Below are positions 26,802 to 35,208 of a DNA stretch of 64,000 nucleotides, one piece after another. Origin of the DNA: Kribbella jejuensis (GTDB lineage: Bacteria > Actinomycetota > Actinomycetes > Propionibacteriales > Kribbellaceae); the NCBI RefSeq assembly GCF_006715085.1, contig NZ_VFMM01000004.1, positions 496,001 through 560,000 of the forward strand, read 5' to 3'. Under the pieces are notes generated by a model. That model did not search any database, was not told where the DNA came from, and saw only the letters and a program-made list of their open reading frames with translations. Position 1 is the first letter of the stretch. The number at the start of each line of letters is the position of its first letter. The translations under genes and the position numbers were made by a program.

Positions 26802-27887
26802 CCAGGTCCGGGCGACGCGCTCGGCGACCGTGGCGAGGGAGCCGTGCGCGTCGGCGAACGCCTGTTCCTCACCGACCGCGTCGACCAGCGCGTACGCGGA
26901 CTCGACGCCCATCGAACGCATCTCCCGGGAGCCGATCAGCACCTTACCGGCGAGTACGACACACGGCCGCATCGCGTCGTTCGCCACCTTCGCTACGCCG
27001 GCGATCACCTTGCCGTCGCGCGACTGGAAGTCGAACGCACCCTCGCCGCTGATCACCAGATCCACCTGCGACGCCTTCTGCTTCAGCCCGGTCAGCTCGG
27101 CCACCAGGTCGATCCCGGAGACCCGCTCGGCACCGAGCAGCAGCAGCGCGTACCCGAGCCCGCCCGCGGCACCCGCACCCTTCTGGTCGGCGGTCTTCCG
27201 GTCGGCCAGCTCCGCGAAATGCGTCAGCCACCCGTCCACCACGGGCTTCCGTTCGTCCGGGATCCCCTTCTGCGCCCCGAACACGCTGGTCGCGCCCCGC
27301 AGCCCGAGCATCGGATTCTCGACATCACTCGCCGCCACGAACTCGATACCCCTAACCCGCTCACGAGCTGGGGCCAGGTCGACGGAGGTCAGCGTGGCGA
27401 GCCCGGCCGCGCCGGCATCCAGCCCACCCGACTCGGCTGTCGCGCCGAGGGCAGCGAGGAGGCCGGCGCCCGCGTCGTTCGTGCCCGAGCCGCCGAGGCC
27501 GAGGATGATCCGCTTCGCGCCGGCGTCCACGGCCGCGGTGATCAGCTGGCCGACGCCGTACGTCGACGCATCCTCCGGGCGCCGGTTCTTCGGCTCCACC
27601 AGATGCAGCCCGCAGGCTTGAGCGGTCTCGACGTACGCCGTCTCTCCCGCCAGCAGCACCGTCGCCGGGGTCTCGTCGCCGAGCGGCCCGCGGACCGTGA
27701 CGGACAGCAACTTCCCGTCCACGACCGCCGACAGTACGTCGATGAATCCGGGCCCGCCGTCGGCCATCGGCGCCACCAGCACCTCGGCCTCGGGGTCGCG
27801 CCGCCGCCAGCCTTCCTCGATCGCCGCCGCCGCCTCCACAGCCGTCAACGTCCCCGCGAACTTGTCCGGCGCAATCAGAATCCGCAT
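26793..27887 (-). CDS. Glycerate 2-kinase (GK-I, GarK/GlxK family)
   Basis: A 364-residue class I glycerate kinase that phosphorylates D-glycerate, linking glyoxylate, serine or sugar-acid breakdown to glycolysis. MRILIAPDKFAGTL at the start, GLGGSGTNDAGAG near 135, VFGAQKG and SGEGAFDFQS near 275 are family hallmarks; length is normal. ATG 27887 lies 8 bases after a GGGGGAGGA site. The MobA-like gene upstream on the same strand ends 25 bases before it, so the two may be co-transcribed. Confidence 0.92.
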   Translation of the reverse strand: MRILIAPDKFAGTLTAVEAAAAIEEGWRRRDPEAEVLVAPMADGGPGFIDVLSAVVDGKLLSVTVRGPLGDETPATVLLAGETAYVETAQACGLHLVEPKNRRPEDASTYGVGQLITAAVDAGAKRIILGLGGSGTNDAGAGLLAALGATAESGGLDAGAAGLATLTSVDLAPARERVRGIEFVAASDVENPMLGLRGATSVFGAQKGIPDERKPVVDGWLTHFAELADRKTADQKGAGAAGGLGYALLLLGAERVSGIDLVAELTGLKQKASQVDLVISGEGAFDFQSRDGKVIAGVAKVANDAMRPCVVLAGKVLIGSREMRSMGVESAYALVDAVGEEQAFADAHGSLATVAERVARTWAR

Positions 27888-27911
27888 ACGCACATCCTCC
27901 CCCACACCGCG

Positions 27912-28514
27912 CTACCCACCCGACCCCTGTCCACCGGCACCGTGTCCTGCGGGAAGGCGGTCTGGCGTGTCGACGTCTGCTCCGTCGGCAATGTCCGCGC
28001 ATTCCACCAAGTTGGCGCGGTGCGACCGCAAGTACGTGCGGGCGCCTTCGTCGCCTCGCGCCGAGGCGAGCACCGCGTTCCAGTGATCCCGCCCGATCGT
28101 CACCGGATGTCCCGGAGCCCCGTCGTACGTCGCCCGAACCAGGACCCCCGCACCAGCCCGGGACATCACCCGCTGCACAGCTGCAACGGTCAACCCCGGA
28201 ACGTCCACCGGCACAACCACAACCGCCTCCGCCGGACTGGACTCCAGGTGGGTCAGACCCGTGCGGAGGGAGGCGCTCATGCCCTCGGGCCAGTCGACTG
28301 CTTCTACGACCTCGACCGGTTCGGAGGTCAGTGAAGCTCGGGCTGTTTCGGCGGCGGCGCCCACTACGACAACTACCGGAGTGCAGCCGGCTTCCGCGAG
28401 GAGGCGGGCGGTGCGGACCACCCACGGCACGCCGGACGGGTCGCGGATGAGGGCCTTGGGGGTGCCCATGCGGTGACCGGCGCCCGCGGCCAGGAGCAGG
28501 CCTGCGATCTTCAC
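27912..28514 (-). CDS. MobA/MocA-like nucleotidyltransferase
   Basis: A 200-residue GT-A fold nucleotidyltransferase similar to molybdenum cofactor cytidylyltransferase. LLLAAGAGHRMGTPKAL (residues 6-22) is the NTP-binding signature with the conserved Lys, and VPVDVPGL (about 101-108) is the metal-binding Asp region. It probably adds CMP or GMP to molybdopterin, or activates another phosphorylated substrate. The Gly-rich tail (AGGQGSGG) is probably disordered. No molybdoenzyme gene lies nearby, so the partner is unknown. Divergent from nadA. Confidence 0.82.
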   Translation of the reverse strand: MKIAGLLLAAGAGHRMGTPKALIRDPSGVPWVVRTARLLAEAGCTPVVVVVGAAAETARASLTSEPVEVVEAVDWPEGMSASLRTGLTHLESSPAEAVVVVPVDVPGLTVAAVQRVMSRAGAGVLVRATYDGAPGHPVTIGRDHWNAVLASARGDEGARTYLRSHRANLVECADIADGADVDTPDRLPAGHGAGGQGSGG

Positions 28515-28587
28515 AGCGGCAGCGTACTGATTTCACAGTTCGGGCAGTGACGTCCACCACGCGGTGTCCGGCGAGACGCGTGGGAGC

Positions 28588-29778
28588 ATGTCTGCCGTGA
28601 CGACGATCGCAGACGGCTCGAAGTCCCTTCCGTTGCTGTTTCTGGGGCAGAACACGGACCCGCACTCCGAGCGCGGCGTCGAGTGCCCGGGCGCGCTCCC
28701 GCCGGCGTCCGACCCGGATCTGGTGGAGCGGGCGCTGACGGCGAAGGCGGCGCTCGGCGACCAGGTGTTCGTGCTCGGGCACCACTACCAGCGCGACGAG
28801 GTGATCCAGTTCGCGGACGTCACCGGTGACTCGTTCAAGCTGGCCCGGGACGCGGCGGCCCGCCCGGACGCGCCGTACATCGTGTTCTGCGGGGTGCACT
28901 TCATGGCCGAGTCGGCCGACATCCTCACCAACGACCAGCAGACCGTGATCCTCCCGGACCTCGCGGCCGGCTGCTCGATGGCGGACATGGCCCGGATCCA
29001 GCAGGTCGAGGCGGCCTGGGACGCGCTGGCCGACGCCGGCGTCGCCGATGTCACGGTGCCCGTGACGTACATGAACTCGAGCGCCGACATCAAGGCGTTC
29101 TGCGGCCGCCACGGCGGTGTCGTGTGTACGTCGAGCAACGCCGAAACCGCGCTGAACTGGGCGTTCGAGCAGGGCGAGAAGGTGCTGTTCCTCCCCGATC
29201 AGCACCTCGGCCGCAACACCGCCGTACTGCAGCTGGGCATGTCGCTCGAGGACTGCGTGGTGTACGACCCGCACAAGCCGGGCGGCGGCCTGACCAAGGA
29301 GCAACTCGCGGCGGCGAAGATGATCCTGTGGCGCGGGCACTGCTCGGTCCACGGCCGCTTCACCGCCGAGTCGGTCGACGACGTCCGCTCCCGGGTGCCA
29401 GGGGTGAACGTGATCGTCCATCCCGAGTGCCGCCACGAGGTCGTCACGAAGGCCGACCAGGTGGGCTCCACGGAGTACATCATCAAGGCCCTCGAAACCG
29501 CCGAGCCCGGTACGTCGTGGGCCGTCGGCACCGAGCTCAACCTGGTCCAGCGGCTGGCGAAGCAGCACCCCGAGAAGAACATCGTGTTCCTCGACAAGAC
29601 GGTCTGCTACTGCGCGACGATGAACCGGATCGACCTTCCGCACTTCGTCTGGACCCTGGAGAACCTGGTCGCCGGCCACGTCGTGAACCCGATCAAGGTC
29701 GACCCCGACACCGAGCACTACGCCAAGGTCGCGCTCGACCAGATGCTCGCCCTCCCGGGCAAGACCGCCAAGGACTGA
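28588..29778 (+). CDS. nadA: Quinolinate synthase
   Basis: A 396-residue NadA that condenses iminoaspartate with dihydroxyacetone phosphate to quinolinate in NAD synthesis, using a [4Fe-4S] cluster. The tripled domain pattern and cysteines are visible in FCGVHFMAES, VCTSSNAETA and VIHPECRHEV, with GHHYQRDEVIQFAD near the start. No nadB or nadC gene is adjacent, which is unusual but not rare. Start choice is uncertain: ATG 28588 has GGGAG almost touching it, whereas GTG 28597 gives better spacing; GTG 28564 also exists. The 3' end meets the alpha/beta hydrolase gene without a gap. Confidence 0.93.
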   Translation: MSAVTTIADGSKSLPLLFLGQNTDPHSERGVECPGALPPASDPDLVERALTAKAALGDQVFVLGHHYQRDEVIQFADVTGDSFKLARDAAARPDAPYIVFCGVHFMAESADILTNDQQTVILPDLAAGCSMADMARIQQVEAAWDALADAGVADVTVPVTYMNSSADIKAFCGRHGGVVCTSSNAETALNWAFEQGEKVLFLPDQHLGRNTAVLQLGMSLEDCVVYDPHKPGGGLTKEQLAAAKMILWRGHCSVHGRFTAESVDDVRSRVPGVNVIVHPECRHEVVTKADQVGSTEYIIKALETAEPGTSWAVGTELNLVQRLAKQHPEKNIVFLDKTVCYCATMNRIDLPHFVWTLENLVAGHVVNPIKVDPDTEHYAKVALDQMLALPGKTAKD

Positions 29779-30648
29779 TCAGAGGAAGTCGCGGAGGCTT
29801 CGGACGAGGTCTTCCGGATTGCGTTCGGCGATGTGGTGGGTGGACTTGATGCCGTGGCCCTCGACCTGCCGGCACCACGGCCGCCAGACCGCGACCACAT
29901 CGCCGTAGATCTGCTCCATGTCGTCGTCGGTCGACCACAGCGCCAGAGTCGGGCATTCGATCCGGCGTCCCGCGGCCCGGTCCGCCTCGTCGTTGCCGCG
30001 GTCAACGGTCAGCCCGGCGCGGTAGTCCTCGACCATCGCGTGCACGGTCGCGGGATTGCGGATGGCGGCCAGGAAGTCGGCGTGGTTCTCCGGGCCGAGT
30101 GCCTGCGGCGAATTCGTCGTCCACGCGTTGTACCAGGTTTCCGGATCCGCGCAGATCACCCGCTCGGCCGGCTTCTCCTGCTGGGCGAAGAACCACCAGT
30201 GCCACCAGGCCGCGGCGAACTCGGCACCGCACCGCTCCAGCGCCTCGACGACCGGCACGCTGTCCATCACGACCAGCTTGCTGACCCGCTCCGGGTGGTC
30301 GAGCGCGGTGCGGTAGGCGACGTACGAACCGCGATCGTGCCCGGCGACCGCGAAGCGGTCATGCCCGAGCGCGTCCATCAGCCGTACGACGTCCAGCGCC
30401 ATCGCCCGTTTCGAGTACGGCATGTGGTCCGCGTCGGTCACCGGTTTGCCCGACTGCCCGTAGCCGCGCAGATCCGGACAGACGACGGTGTACCCGGCCG
30501 CCGCGAGCCGCGGCGCCACGGCGTACCAGGTCGTATGGGTCCGCGGGTGGCCGTGCAGCAACACGACCGCGGGTCCGGTGCCGCCGTACCGCACGCGGAT
30601 CCGCTGGCCCTCGAGCTCGACGTACTCCAGTACGAATTCTTCGAACAC
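29779..30648 (-). CDS. Alpha/beta hydrolase, haloacetate dehalogenase-like
   Basis: A 289-residue alpha/beta hydrolase whose layout follows fluoroacetate dehalogenases: LLHGHPRTHTTW, PDLRGYGQS, nucleophile Asp105 in GHDRG, acid region MDSVP, a Trp-rich cap (WWHWWFFAQQEKPAERV) and a catalytic His in STHHIAE. An Asp nucleophile favours dehalogenase or epoxide hydrolase chemistry over esterase. The second substrate-binding Arg of true fluoroacetate dehalogenases (four residues after the Asp) is Tyr109 here, so haloacetate may not be the substrate. It converges tightly on nadA and is followed upstream by the VOC gene on the same strand. Confidence 0.8.
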   Translation of the reverse strand: MFEEFVLEYVELEGQRIRVRYGGTGPAVVLLHGHPRTHTTWYAVAPRLAAAGYTVVCPDLRGYGQSGKPVTDADHMPYSKRAMALDVVRLMDALGHDRFAVAGHDRGSYVAYRTALDHPERVSKLVVMDSVPVVEALERCGAEFAAAWWHWWFFAQQEKPAERVICADPETWYNAWTTNSPQALGPENHADFLAAIRNPATVHAMVEDYRAGLTVDRGNDEADRAAGRRIECPTLALWSTDDDMEQIYGDVVAVWRPWCRQVEGHGIKSTHHIAERNPEDLVRSLRDFL

Positions 30649-30663
30649 GACCCGCCTGTACCC

Positions 30664-31041
30664 TCAGAAGCCGGGCAGGAACAGGCAGAACAGGTGCCCG
30701 TCCGGGTCGCGCATGACCCGGACCCCTTCCGGTTGCGGCTGGTACGACTCCACGCTCGCGCCCATGCTCACCGCATGCTCCACCTCACGGTCGAGGTCGT
30801 CGACCGCGATGTCGAGATGGGCCTGCATCTGCTGGGAACCGGGTTGCTGCGGCCAGATCGGCGGGACGTGGTCCGTCTCCAACTGGAAGCTGAGGCCGGG
30901 CCTTTCCGACTCGGGAGGCCGTAGCCGGACCCACTCCGGCTCTCGGCTCACCTCGACCCACCCCAGCAGTTCCCGGTAGAAATCCGCCAGCCTGGGTGGA
31001 TCCGGAGTTCCGAGGACGGTGGCAGCGAGATTCGCGGACAT
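30664..31041 (-). CDS. VOC (glyoxalase/bleomycin resistance-fold) protein
   Basis: A 125-residue single-domain VOC protein with the paired beta-alpha-beta units: LGTPDPPRLADFYRELLGW at the start and VRVMRDPDGHLFCLFL at the end, including the terminal His/Glu-type metal region. Such proteins range from dioxygenases to antibiotic-binding proteins; nothing here narrows the substrate. It lies 15 bases upstream of the hydrolase in the same direction, so co-transcription is likely. ATG 31041 fits the family start. Confidence 0.82.
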   Translation of the reverse strand: MSANLAATVLGTPDPPRLADFYRELLGWVEVSREPEWVRLRPPESERPGLSFQLETDHVPPIWPQQPGSQQMQAHLDIAVDDLDREVEHAVSMGASVESYQPQPEGVRVMRDPDGHLFCLFLPGF

Positions 31042-31096
31042 GGTGGCCTTTCTGTGAACGGGACCGGCACTTTTTGCAGGTACCCCGTTCCACGCC

Positions 31097-32284
31097 TCAG
31101 TCCGCGGGGACTTTCGCCGGCGCGTACCAGTCGGCGAGTAGGTCCGGGAGGCGGTCCGGACCCCAGCGGTCCACCGGCGTGATCCGGCCGCGCAACGACG
31201 CCAGCCCCTTCGCCAGTTCACCGACGACGTCGCCGCGCCACGGAACGCTGACGCCTTCGTCCGGGCCGACGATGACGGCCGGGCCGCCGCGGTCCACACA
31301 CACCACGGGGCAGCCGGACGCGAGCGCCTCGGTGACGGCCCAGCCGGCCGCCTCGCGGAACGCCGGGGCCAGCAGCGCGTCCGCGCGAAACATCGCGGCC
31401 AGCACCTCCTCGCGCGGCAGCGCACCCATGAACTCCACCCGATCGCGCACACCCAGCTGCCACGCGAGGCTCTCGGCGCGACCCCAGTCCGGGCCGTCGC
31501 CGATGATCCGGAGCTCCCAGCCGGCCGCCTCCGAGCGGGCCAGCGCGCTGATCGCGAGCAGCACGCCCTTCCAGGGAATCAGCCGCCCGACGAACAGCGC
31601 CGTCTTCACGCCGGCGCTGAACGGTTCGTACGGCCCGGAGGCCGTGAAGCGCCGGATCGCGACGTTCGGCTGGACCACGATCTGCTGTGCGTACGGCGCG
31701 AACGCCTCCGCCACATCGTTGTTCTGGGCAACCATCAGGTCGGCGGTCTGCGCCATCCGGCGGCCGGTCAGGCGCCGCCGGGCGCCGGTGTAGGCGCGGC
31801 GTACCAGCTCCCCGAGGACGCCGCGCGCGCCGAGCCAGTGCGCCATCGACAGCGGTGCCGTCGTGGACCCGCCGACCGGTCCCCAGATCACCTTCGCCGA
31901 CGACTGCTCGACCACGCCGGCGCCCATCCAGTCGACCGCGAACGTCAGGTGATGGATCACGTCGAACGAGTGCCGCGCGTGCAGCTCCCGCGCCGTACGG
32001 CGAGCCAGCCCCTGCCACAGCGGGTAGTACCAGTACACGTCCGAAGGCCGCCGCCGGAGCCGGAGGATCCACCGCGGCAGCTCCAGCGGTACGACGGTCA
32101 GCCCGGGCACCGGCCGGGCCGCGAGCTCCTCGTGGATCTCGTGCACGAACTTGCCCCGGGTCAGCAGCCACACGTCGTGGTCGCGCGCCGCGGCCTTCGC
32201 CCACGCCCACCCCGCGCCCGGCTCCGACCCGCCCGACGGCCGGCAGGCGTACGCGCTGAGCAATACCTTCGGCCGGTCAGGCAT
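31097..32284 (-). CDS. GT4 glycosyltransferase
   Basis: A 395-residue GT-B glycosyltransferase. The N-terminus shows ACRPSGGSEPGAGW, a frequent GT4 nucleotide-sugar-end loop, and the C-terminal half contains FVGRLIPWKG, GDGPDW and EAAGWAVTEALASGCPVV, the E-x7-E donor site. It probably adds a hexose to a lipid-linked repeat unit. The start overlaps the stop of the cytidylyltransferase gene by one base, so it is the last gene of a four-gene operon (33844 to 31097). Confidence 0.87.
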   Translation of the reverse strand: MPDRPKVLLSAYACRPSGGSEPGAGWAWAKAAARDHDVWLLTRGKFVHEIHEELAARPVPGLTVVPLELPRWILRLRRRPSDVYWYYPLWQGLARRTARELHARHSFDVIHHLTFAVDWMGAGVVEQSSAKVIWGPVGGSTTAPLSMAHWLGARGVLGELVRRAYTGARRRLTGRRMAQTADLMVAQNNDVAEAFAPYAQQIVVQPNVAIRRFTASGPYEPFSAGVKTALFVGRLIPWKGVLLAISALARSEAAGWELRIIGDGPDWGRAESLAWQLGVRDRVEFMGALPREEVLAAMFRADALLAPAFREAAGWAVTEALASGCPVVCVDRGGPAVIVGPDEGVSVPWRGDVVGELAKGLASLRGRITPVDRWGPDRLPDLLADWYAPAKVPAD

Positions 32285-32700
32285 CAGCTCATCCCCTCCA
32301 GAAGCCTCCGCAGATCGGTGCTCGAGGTGGAGGCGGTGTACGGGAAGTAGTGCACCTGTGCGCCGACCTCACCCAGCAACCGTTCCAGTCTGGTCCCCTT
32401 TTCGGTTCCCTTCCAGTCATCCCCTTTGAACAGGATGTCGTACCGCAGCTGCTGCCACATCTCGAACTTGTCGCTGGACCAGTCGCTGACCACGTCGTCG
32501 ACCAGGTCGAGCGCCCGGATCACGTCCATCCGTTCCTGGTGCGGCACGACCGGCGGGCGGCCCTTGATCCGCGCCACCACGTCGTCCTCGACGACGCCGG
32601 CGATCAGGTGGTCGCAGTGCTCCCGGGCCCGGCGGAGGATGTTCAGGTGGCCGATGTGGAACATGTCGTACACCCCGGGCGCGTAGCCGACGATCGTCAC
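32284..32700 (-). CDS. Cytidylyltransferase-family protein (TagD-like), copy A
   Basis: A 138-residue nucleotidyltransferase that should make a CDP- or ADP-activated alcohol or sugar phosphate. It has the HIGH motif in GVYDMFHIGHLN, then KGRPPVVPHQERM and FKGDDWKG; the usual C-terminal RxxxSST site reads STSSTDLRRLL. It starts at GTG in a 4-base overlap with the CDP-alcohol transferase, and a second cytidylyltransferase lies on the other side of that gene. The true substrate (glycerol-3-P, inositol-P, ethanolamine-P or other) cannot be told. Confidence 0.82.
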   Translation of the reverse strand: MTIVGYAPGVYDMFHIGHLNILRRAREHCDHLIAGVVEDDVVARIKGRPPVVPHQERMDVIRALDLVDDVVSDWSSDKFEMWQQLRYDILFKGDDWKGTEKGTRLERLLGEVGAQVHYFPYTASTSSTDLRRLLEGMS

Positions 32701-33422
32701 GCCTGAACCCCCAGGACGGACATCTCGCGGTACCACTTCCCGACCGCGGCGGCCAGGAACAGCAGGTTCAGCACGAGCAGAGCGCCGTACAGCACGACGA
32801 AGACCGCCGGGGTGCCGAAGGCAAGGAAGACCAGGCAGAGGACGCCGTAGTCGGTCGGTGCGATCAGCAACGACTTGACCACGGAATCCCCGCGCTCGTT
32901 GGGTTTCGCGGCCGCGCCGTGCCGGCGGCGGAGCTGGTCGATCAGGATCAGCCCGAAGAACAGTACCGACGACATGCAGACGTAGGCCAGCGGGACGAGC
33001 AGTACGAGATGATTGCTGAAGGCATCGAAGCGGTAGAACGAGATCAGTACGGCGCTGTGCAGCAGCACGATCTTCACCGCGTCGATCATGTGGTCGAGCC
33101 ACTCCCCCAACGGCGAGCCGCCGCCGCGCAACCGGGCCAGTTGCCCGTCGGCGGAGTCCAGCCCGTACCCGAGGACGAGCAGTGCGGTCACCAGCAGGGC
33201 GAGCCACCACGACGGCCGAACGGTTGCCACCAGCACGATCCCGACCAGCGAGCAGAATCCGGATGCCAGGCTGACCTGGTTCGGCGTCCGTCCTGCTAGG
33301 TACGCCGCAGCGGCGAACACCCGGCCGATCCGGCGATTAACGAATCGCGAGTACGCCGGCGTACCGGCCGACGGCTTCTGCGCCTGGGAGAGTCGCGCGA
33401 CCGTATCCCGCAGCGCGCTCAT
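32697..33422 (-). CDS. CDP-alcohol phosphatidyltransferase family membrane enzyme
   Basis: A 241-residue integral membrane enzyme with about six helices. The CDP-OH-P signature is complete in SADGQLARLRGGGSPLGEWLDHMID, giving the D-x2-DG-x2-AR-x8-G-x3-D-x3-D metal and CDP site (motif starts near residue 90). Family members move a phospho-alcohol from CDP to an acceptor hydroxyl. Because it is tied by 4-base overlaps to a cytidylyltransferase on each side and sits in a polymer locus, the acceptor may be a glycan or polyol rather than a phospholipid; that is inference. Confidence 0.87.
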   Translation of the reverse strand: MSALRDTVARLSQAQKPSAGTPAYSRFVNRRIGRVFAAAAYLAGRTPNQVSLASGFCSLVGIVLVATVRPSWWLALLVTALLVLGYGLDSADGQLARLRGGGSPLGEWLDHMIDAVKIVLLHSAVLISFYRFDAFSNHLVLLVPLAYVCMSSVLFFGLILIDQLRRRHGAAAKPNERGDSVVKSLLIAPTDYGVLCLVFLAFGTPAVFVVLYGALLVLNLLFLAAAVGKWYREMSVLGVQA

Positions 33423-33844
33423 GCGACCGAGCTGCGGGACTGGCGCTGGTCGATCGCGGCGCGCAGGATCGTGCTGCGCGAGCCGCGGCCCGCCGGCAGC
33501 ACGGTGATCAGCTCGGCCGGGATCCCGGACAGTTCGCCCACGCCCAGTACGCCGTCCAGACCGGTGGCGGCGAAGACGGTCTGCGCCCCCAGCACCTCGG
33601 TCAGCCAGCCAGGCTGTACGCCGTCGACGGCGACGACCTCGTCGACACAGCGCAGGTGCTCGAGGATCTGCGCCCGCTCGAGCAGCGGTACGAACGGCCG
33701 CCCGCCCCACGCGTCCAGCGCCCACTCGTCGGACAGCACCGCCACGACCAGCCGGTCACAGACCTTGCGCGCCCGCTCGAGCACGTCGATGTGCCCGACA
33801 TGGAACAGGTCGAAGACTCCGGCGACGCATCCGGTGCGCGGCAC
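33419..33844 (-). CDS. Cytidylyltransferase-family protein (TagD/RfaE-like), copy B
   Basis: A second, diverged nucleotidyltransferase of 141 residues with HVGH in GVFDLFHVGHID and a final RGSRSTILRAAI site. It shares the fold with copy A but little sequence, so the two probably activate different substrates. GTG 33844 follows GGGGGAAA; the frame is open further upstream but that extension has no family resemblance. It overlaps the CDP-alcohol transferase start by ATGA and leads the operon. A short GC-rich hairpin lies between it and the upstream glycosyltransferase. Confidence 0.78.
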   Translation of the reverse strand: MPRTGCVAGVFDLFHVGHIDVLERARKVCDRLVVAVLSDEWALDAWGGRPFVPLLERAQILEHLRCVDEVVAVDGVQPGWLTEVLGAQTVFAATGLDGVLGVGELSGIPAELITVLPAGRGSRSTILRAAIDQRQSRSSVA

Positions 33845-33881
33845 ACTTTCCCCCAACACGAACTCCTGCGTTCCCTGATGC

Positions 33882-33903
33882 CCGACGCTGCCCCCCGCGT
33901 CGG
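33882..33903 (-). terminator. Hairpin between glycosyltransferase and cytidylyltransferase genes
   Basis: CCGACGC (33882-33888) and GCGTCGG (33897-33903) pair perfectly across an 8-base C-rich loop. It lies 9 bases after the stop of the 33912-35135 gene in the direction of transcription, and no U-run follows. It may end that transcript or sit in the leader of the next gene. Confidence 0.4.
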
Positions 33904-33911
33904 GGGTGACT

Positions 33912-35135
33912 TTATACCCGGGGGGCACGACCCGCCCAACGTCCCGCGCGCGACCGGTCGCGGGCGGCGTGCCGGGCGATCGCATCCGTGTAGATCCTTT
34001 CCGTGGCCACTTGGTCACGCTCCGGAGTGAAGCGCTCCAGGTAGACCTGACGGGCTCGTTCGCCGCAGGCTATCGAAGTCACGGGATCAGCCATCAACCC
34101 GATCGCCTTCCGCAGCGATTCCGGGTCGCCGGGCTCGGTCAGCGCTCCGGTCTCTCCGTCGTCGACGAGCTCGGCCAGCGCACCCAACCGGGAGGCGACC
34201 ACCGGTACGCCGTGCGCGAAAGCCTCAACCACCACGAGTCCGAAGCTCTCATACGAACGAGCCGGTACGACGGCGACGCGCGCGGTTCTCAGCACATCCA
34301 TGCCGGAAGCCCACGGTAGTTGACCAAGCACCTGAACGGACAGGTCTTTCCGGGCCCGTTCCTCGGCCTCCGCCCGCAATGGACCGTCACCGACGACGAC
34401 GAGCCGGCCGAGCGTGGAATCCCATGCCTGCAGGAGATCGGCGAAACCCTTGTCCTCGCTCAGCCGCCCGAGGAACACCACCGCATCGCCGGGACCGGAC
34501 CTGGCCGGACCTTCGTGCGGTACGGCGTGGGGCTTCACCACGAACCGCTCCGCGTCGAACCCGGCCGCCACGTACCGGTCCCGGACGAAGCCGGACGGTA
34601 CGACGAACGTGTCGACGTACCGCTGCCAGGTGTGGAGCGTGTTGTGGACGCCGATGCTCGTCGCCAGCGGCAAGGTCTGCACGCGCGACTCCCGGTAGCA
34701 CGCGTGCCGTACCGCGGCCAGCGGCAACTTGCCGATACACGACTCGCACGGCCGGCCGTCGCGCTGCAGGACCGCGTTGGCGCAGAGCAGCCGGAAGTTG
34801 TGCAGGGTCGCCACGACCGGGAGATCCAGCCGGTACGCCGCGCGCAGTACGGAGGCGCTGAACAACGGGAACGTGTTGTGGACGTGCACCACATCGGGCC
34901 GTTGCGCTTGCAATAGCTGTGTTAAATCGCGTTCCGCCGAAAATGACCAAACGGATCGAAACGGTAACAGTGCGCGATCTTTTCGGCCGAGATCGGCGAT
35001 GTCGTCGCTGTTCCGCGCGTACAGGTCGACTTCATGTCCTGAGTTACGCAACAAATCAACCGTTTGCGCGACAACCGTGTTCTCACCACTGGGTTGACCG
35101 GTCCGGTAACGGTTGTGCAGCATGGCGACCCGCAT
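33912..35135 (-). CDS. GT4 glycosyltransferase
   Basis: A 407-residue GT-B glycosyltransferase of the GT4 kind. N-terminal NRYRTGQPSGENTVV and the VHVHNTFPLFS stretch are typical of capsule or O-unit transferases, and the donor side has VVFLGRLSEDKG, GDGPLRAEAE and YESFGLVVVEAFAHGVPVV. A CESCIGK cysteine pair in the middle is common in this subfamily. It is divergent from the first beta-helix protein gene with a 73-base gap that must contain both promoters. Confidence 0.88.
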   Translation of the reverse strand: MRVAMLHNRYRTGQPSGENTVVAQTVDLLRNSGHEVDLYARNSDDIADLGRKDRALLPFRSVWSFSAERDLTQLLQAQRPDVVHVHNTFPLFSASVLRAAYRLDLPVVATLHNFRLLCANAVLQRDGRPCESCIGKLPLAAVRHACYRESRVQTLPLATSIGVHNTLHTWQRYVDTFVVPSGFVRDRYVAAGFDAERFVVKPHAVPHEGPARSGPGDAVVFLGRLSEDKGFADLLQAWDSTLGRLVVVGDGPLRAEAEERARKDLSVQVLGQLPWASGMDVLRTARVAVVPARSYESFGLVVVEAFAHGVPVVASRLGALAELVDDGETGALTEPGDPESLRKAIGLMADPVTSIACGERARQVYLERFTPERDQVATERIYTDAIARHAARDRSRAGRWAGRAPRV

Positions 35136-35208
35136 GGCACTACCTTAAGTCCCTTGGCGATTGCTCTTGGCTACACCTGGTCTCTCGCCTGTTCCCAGGA
35201 GAAGTGCA

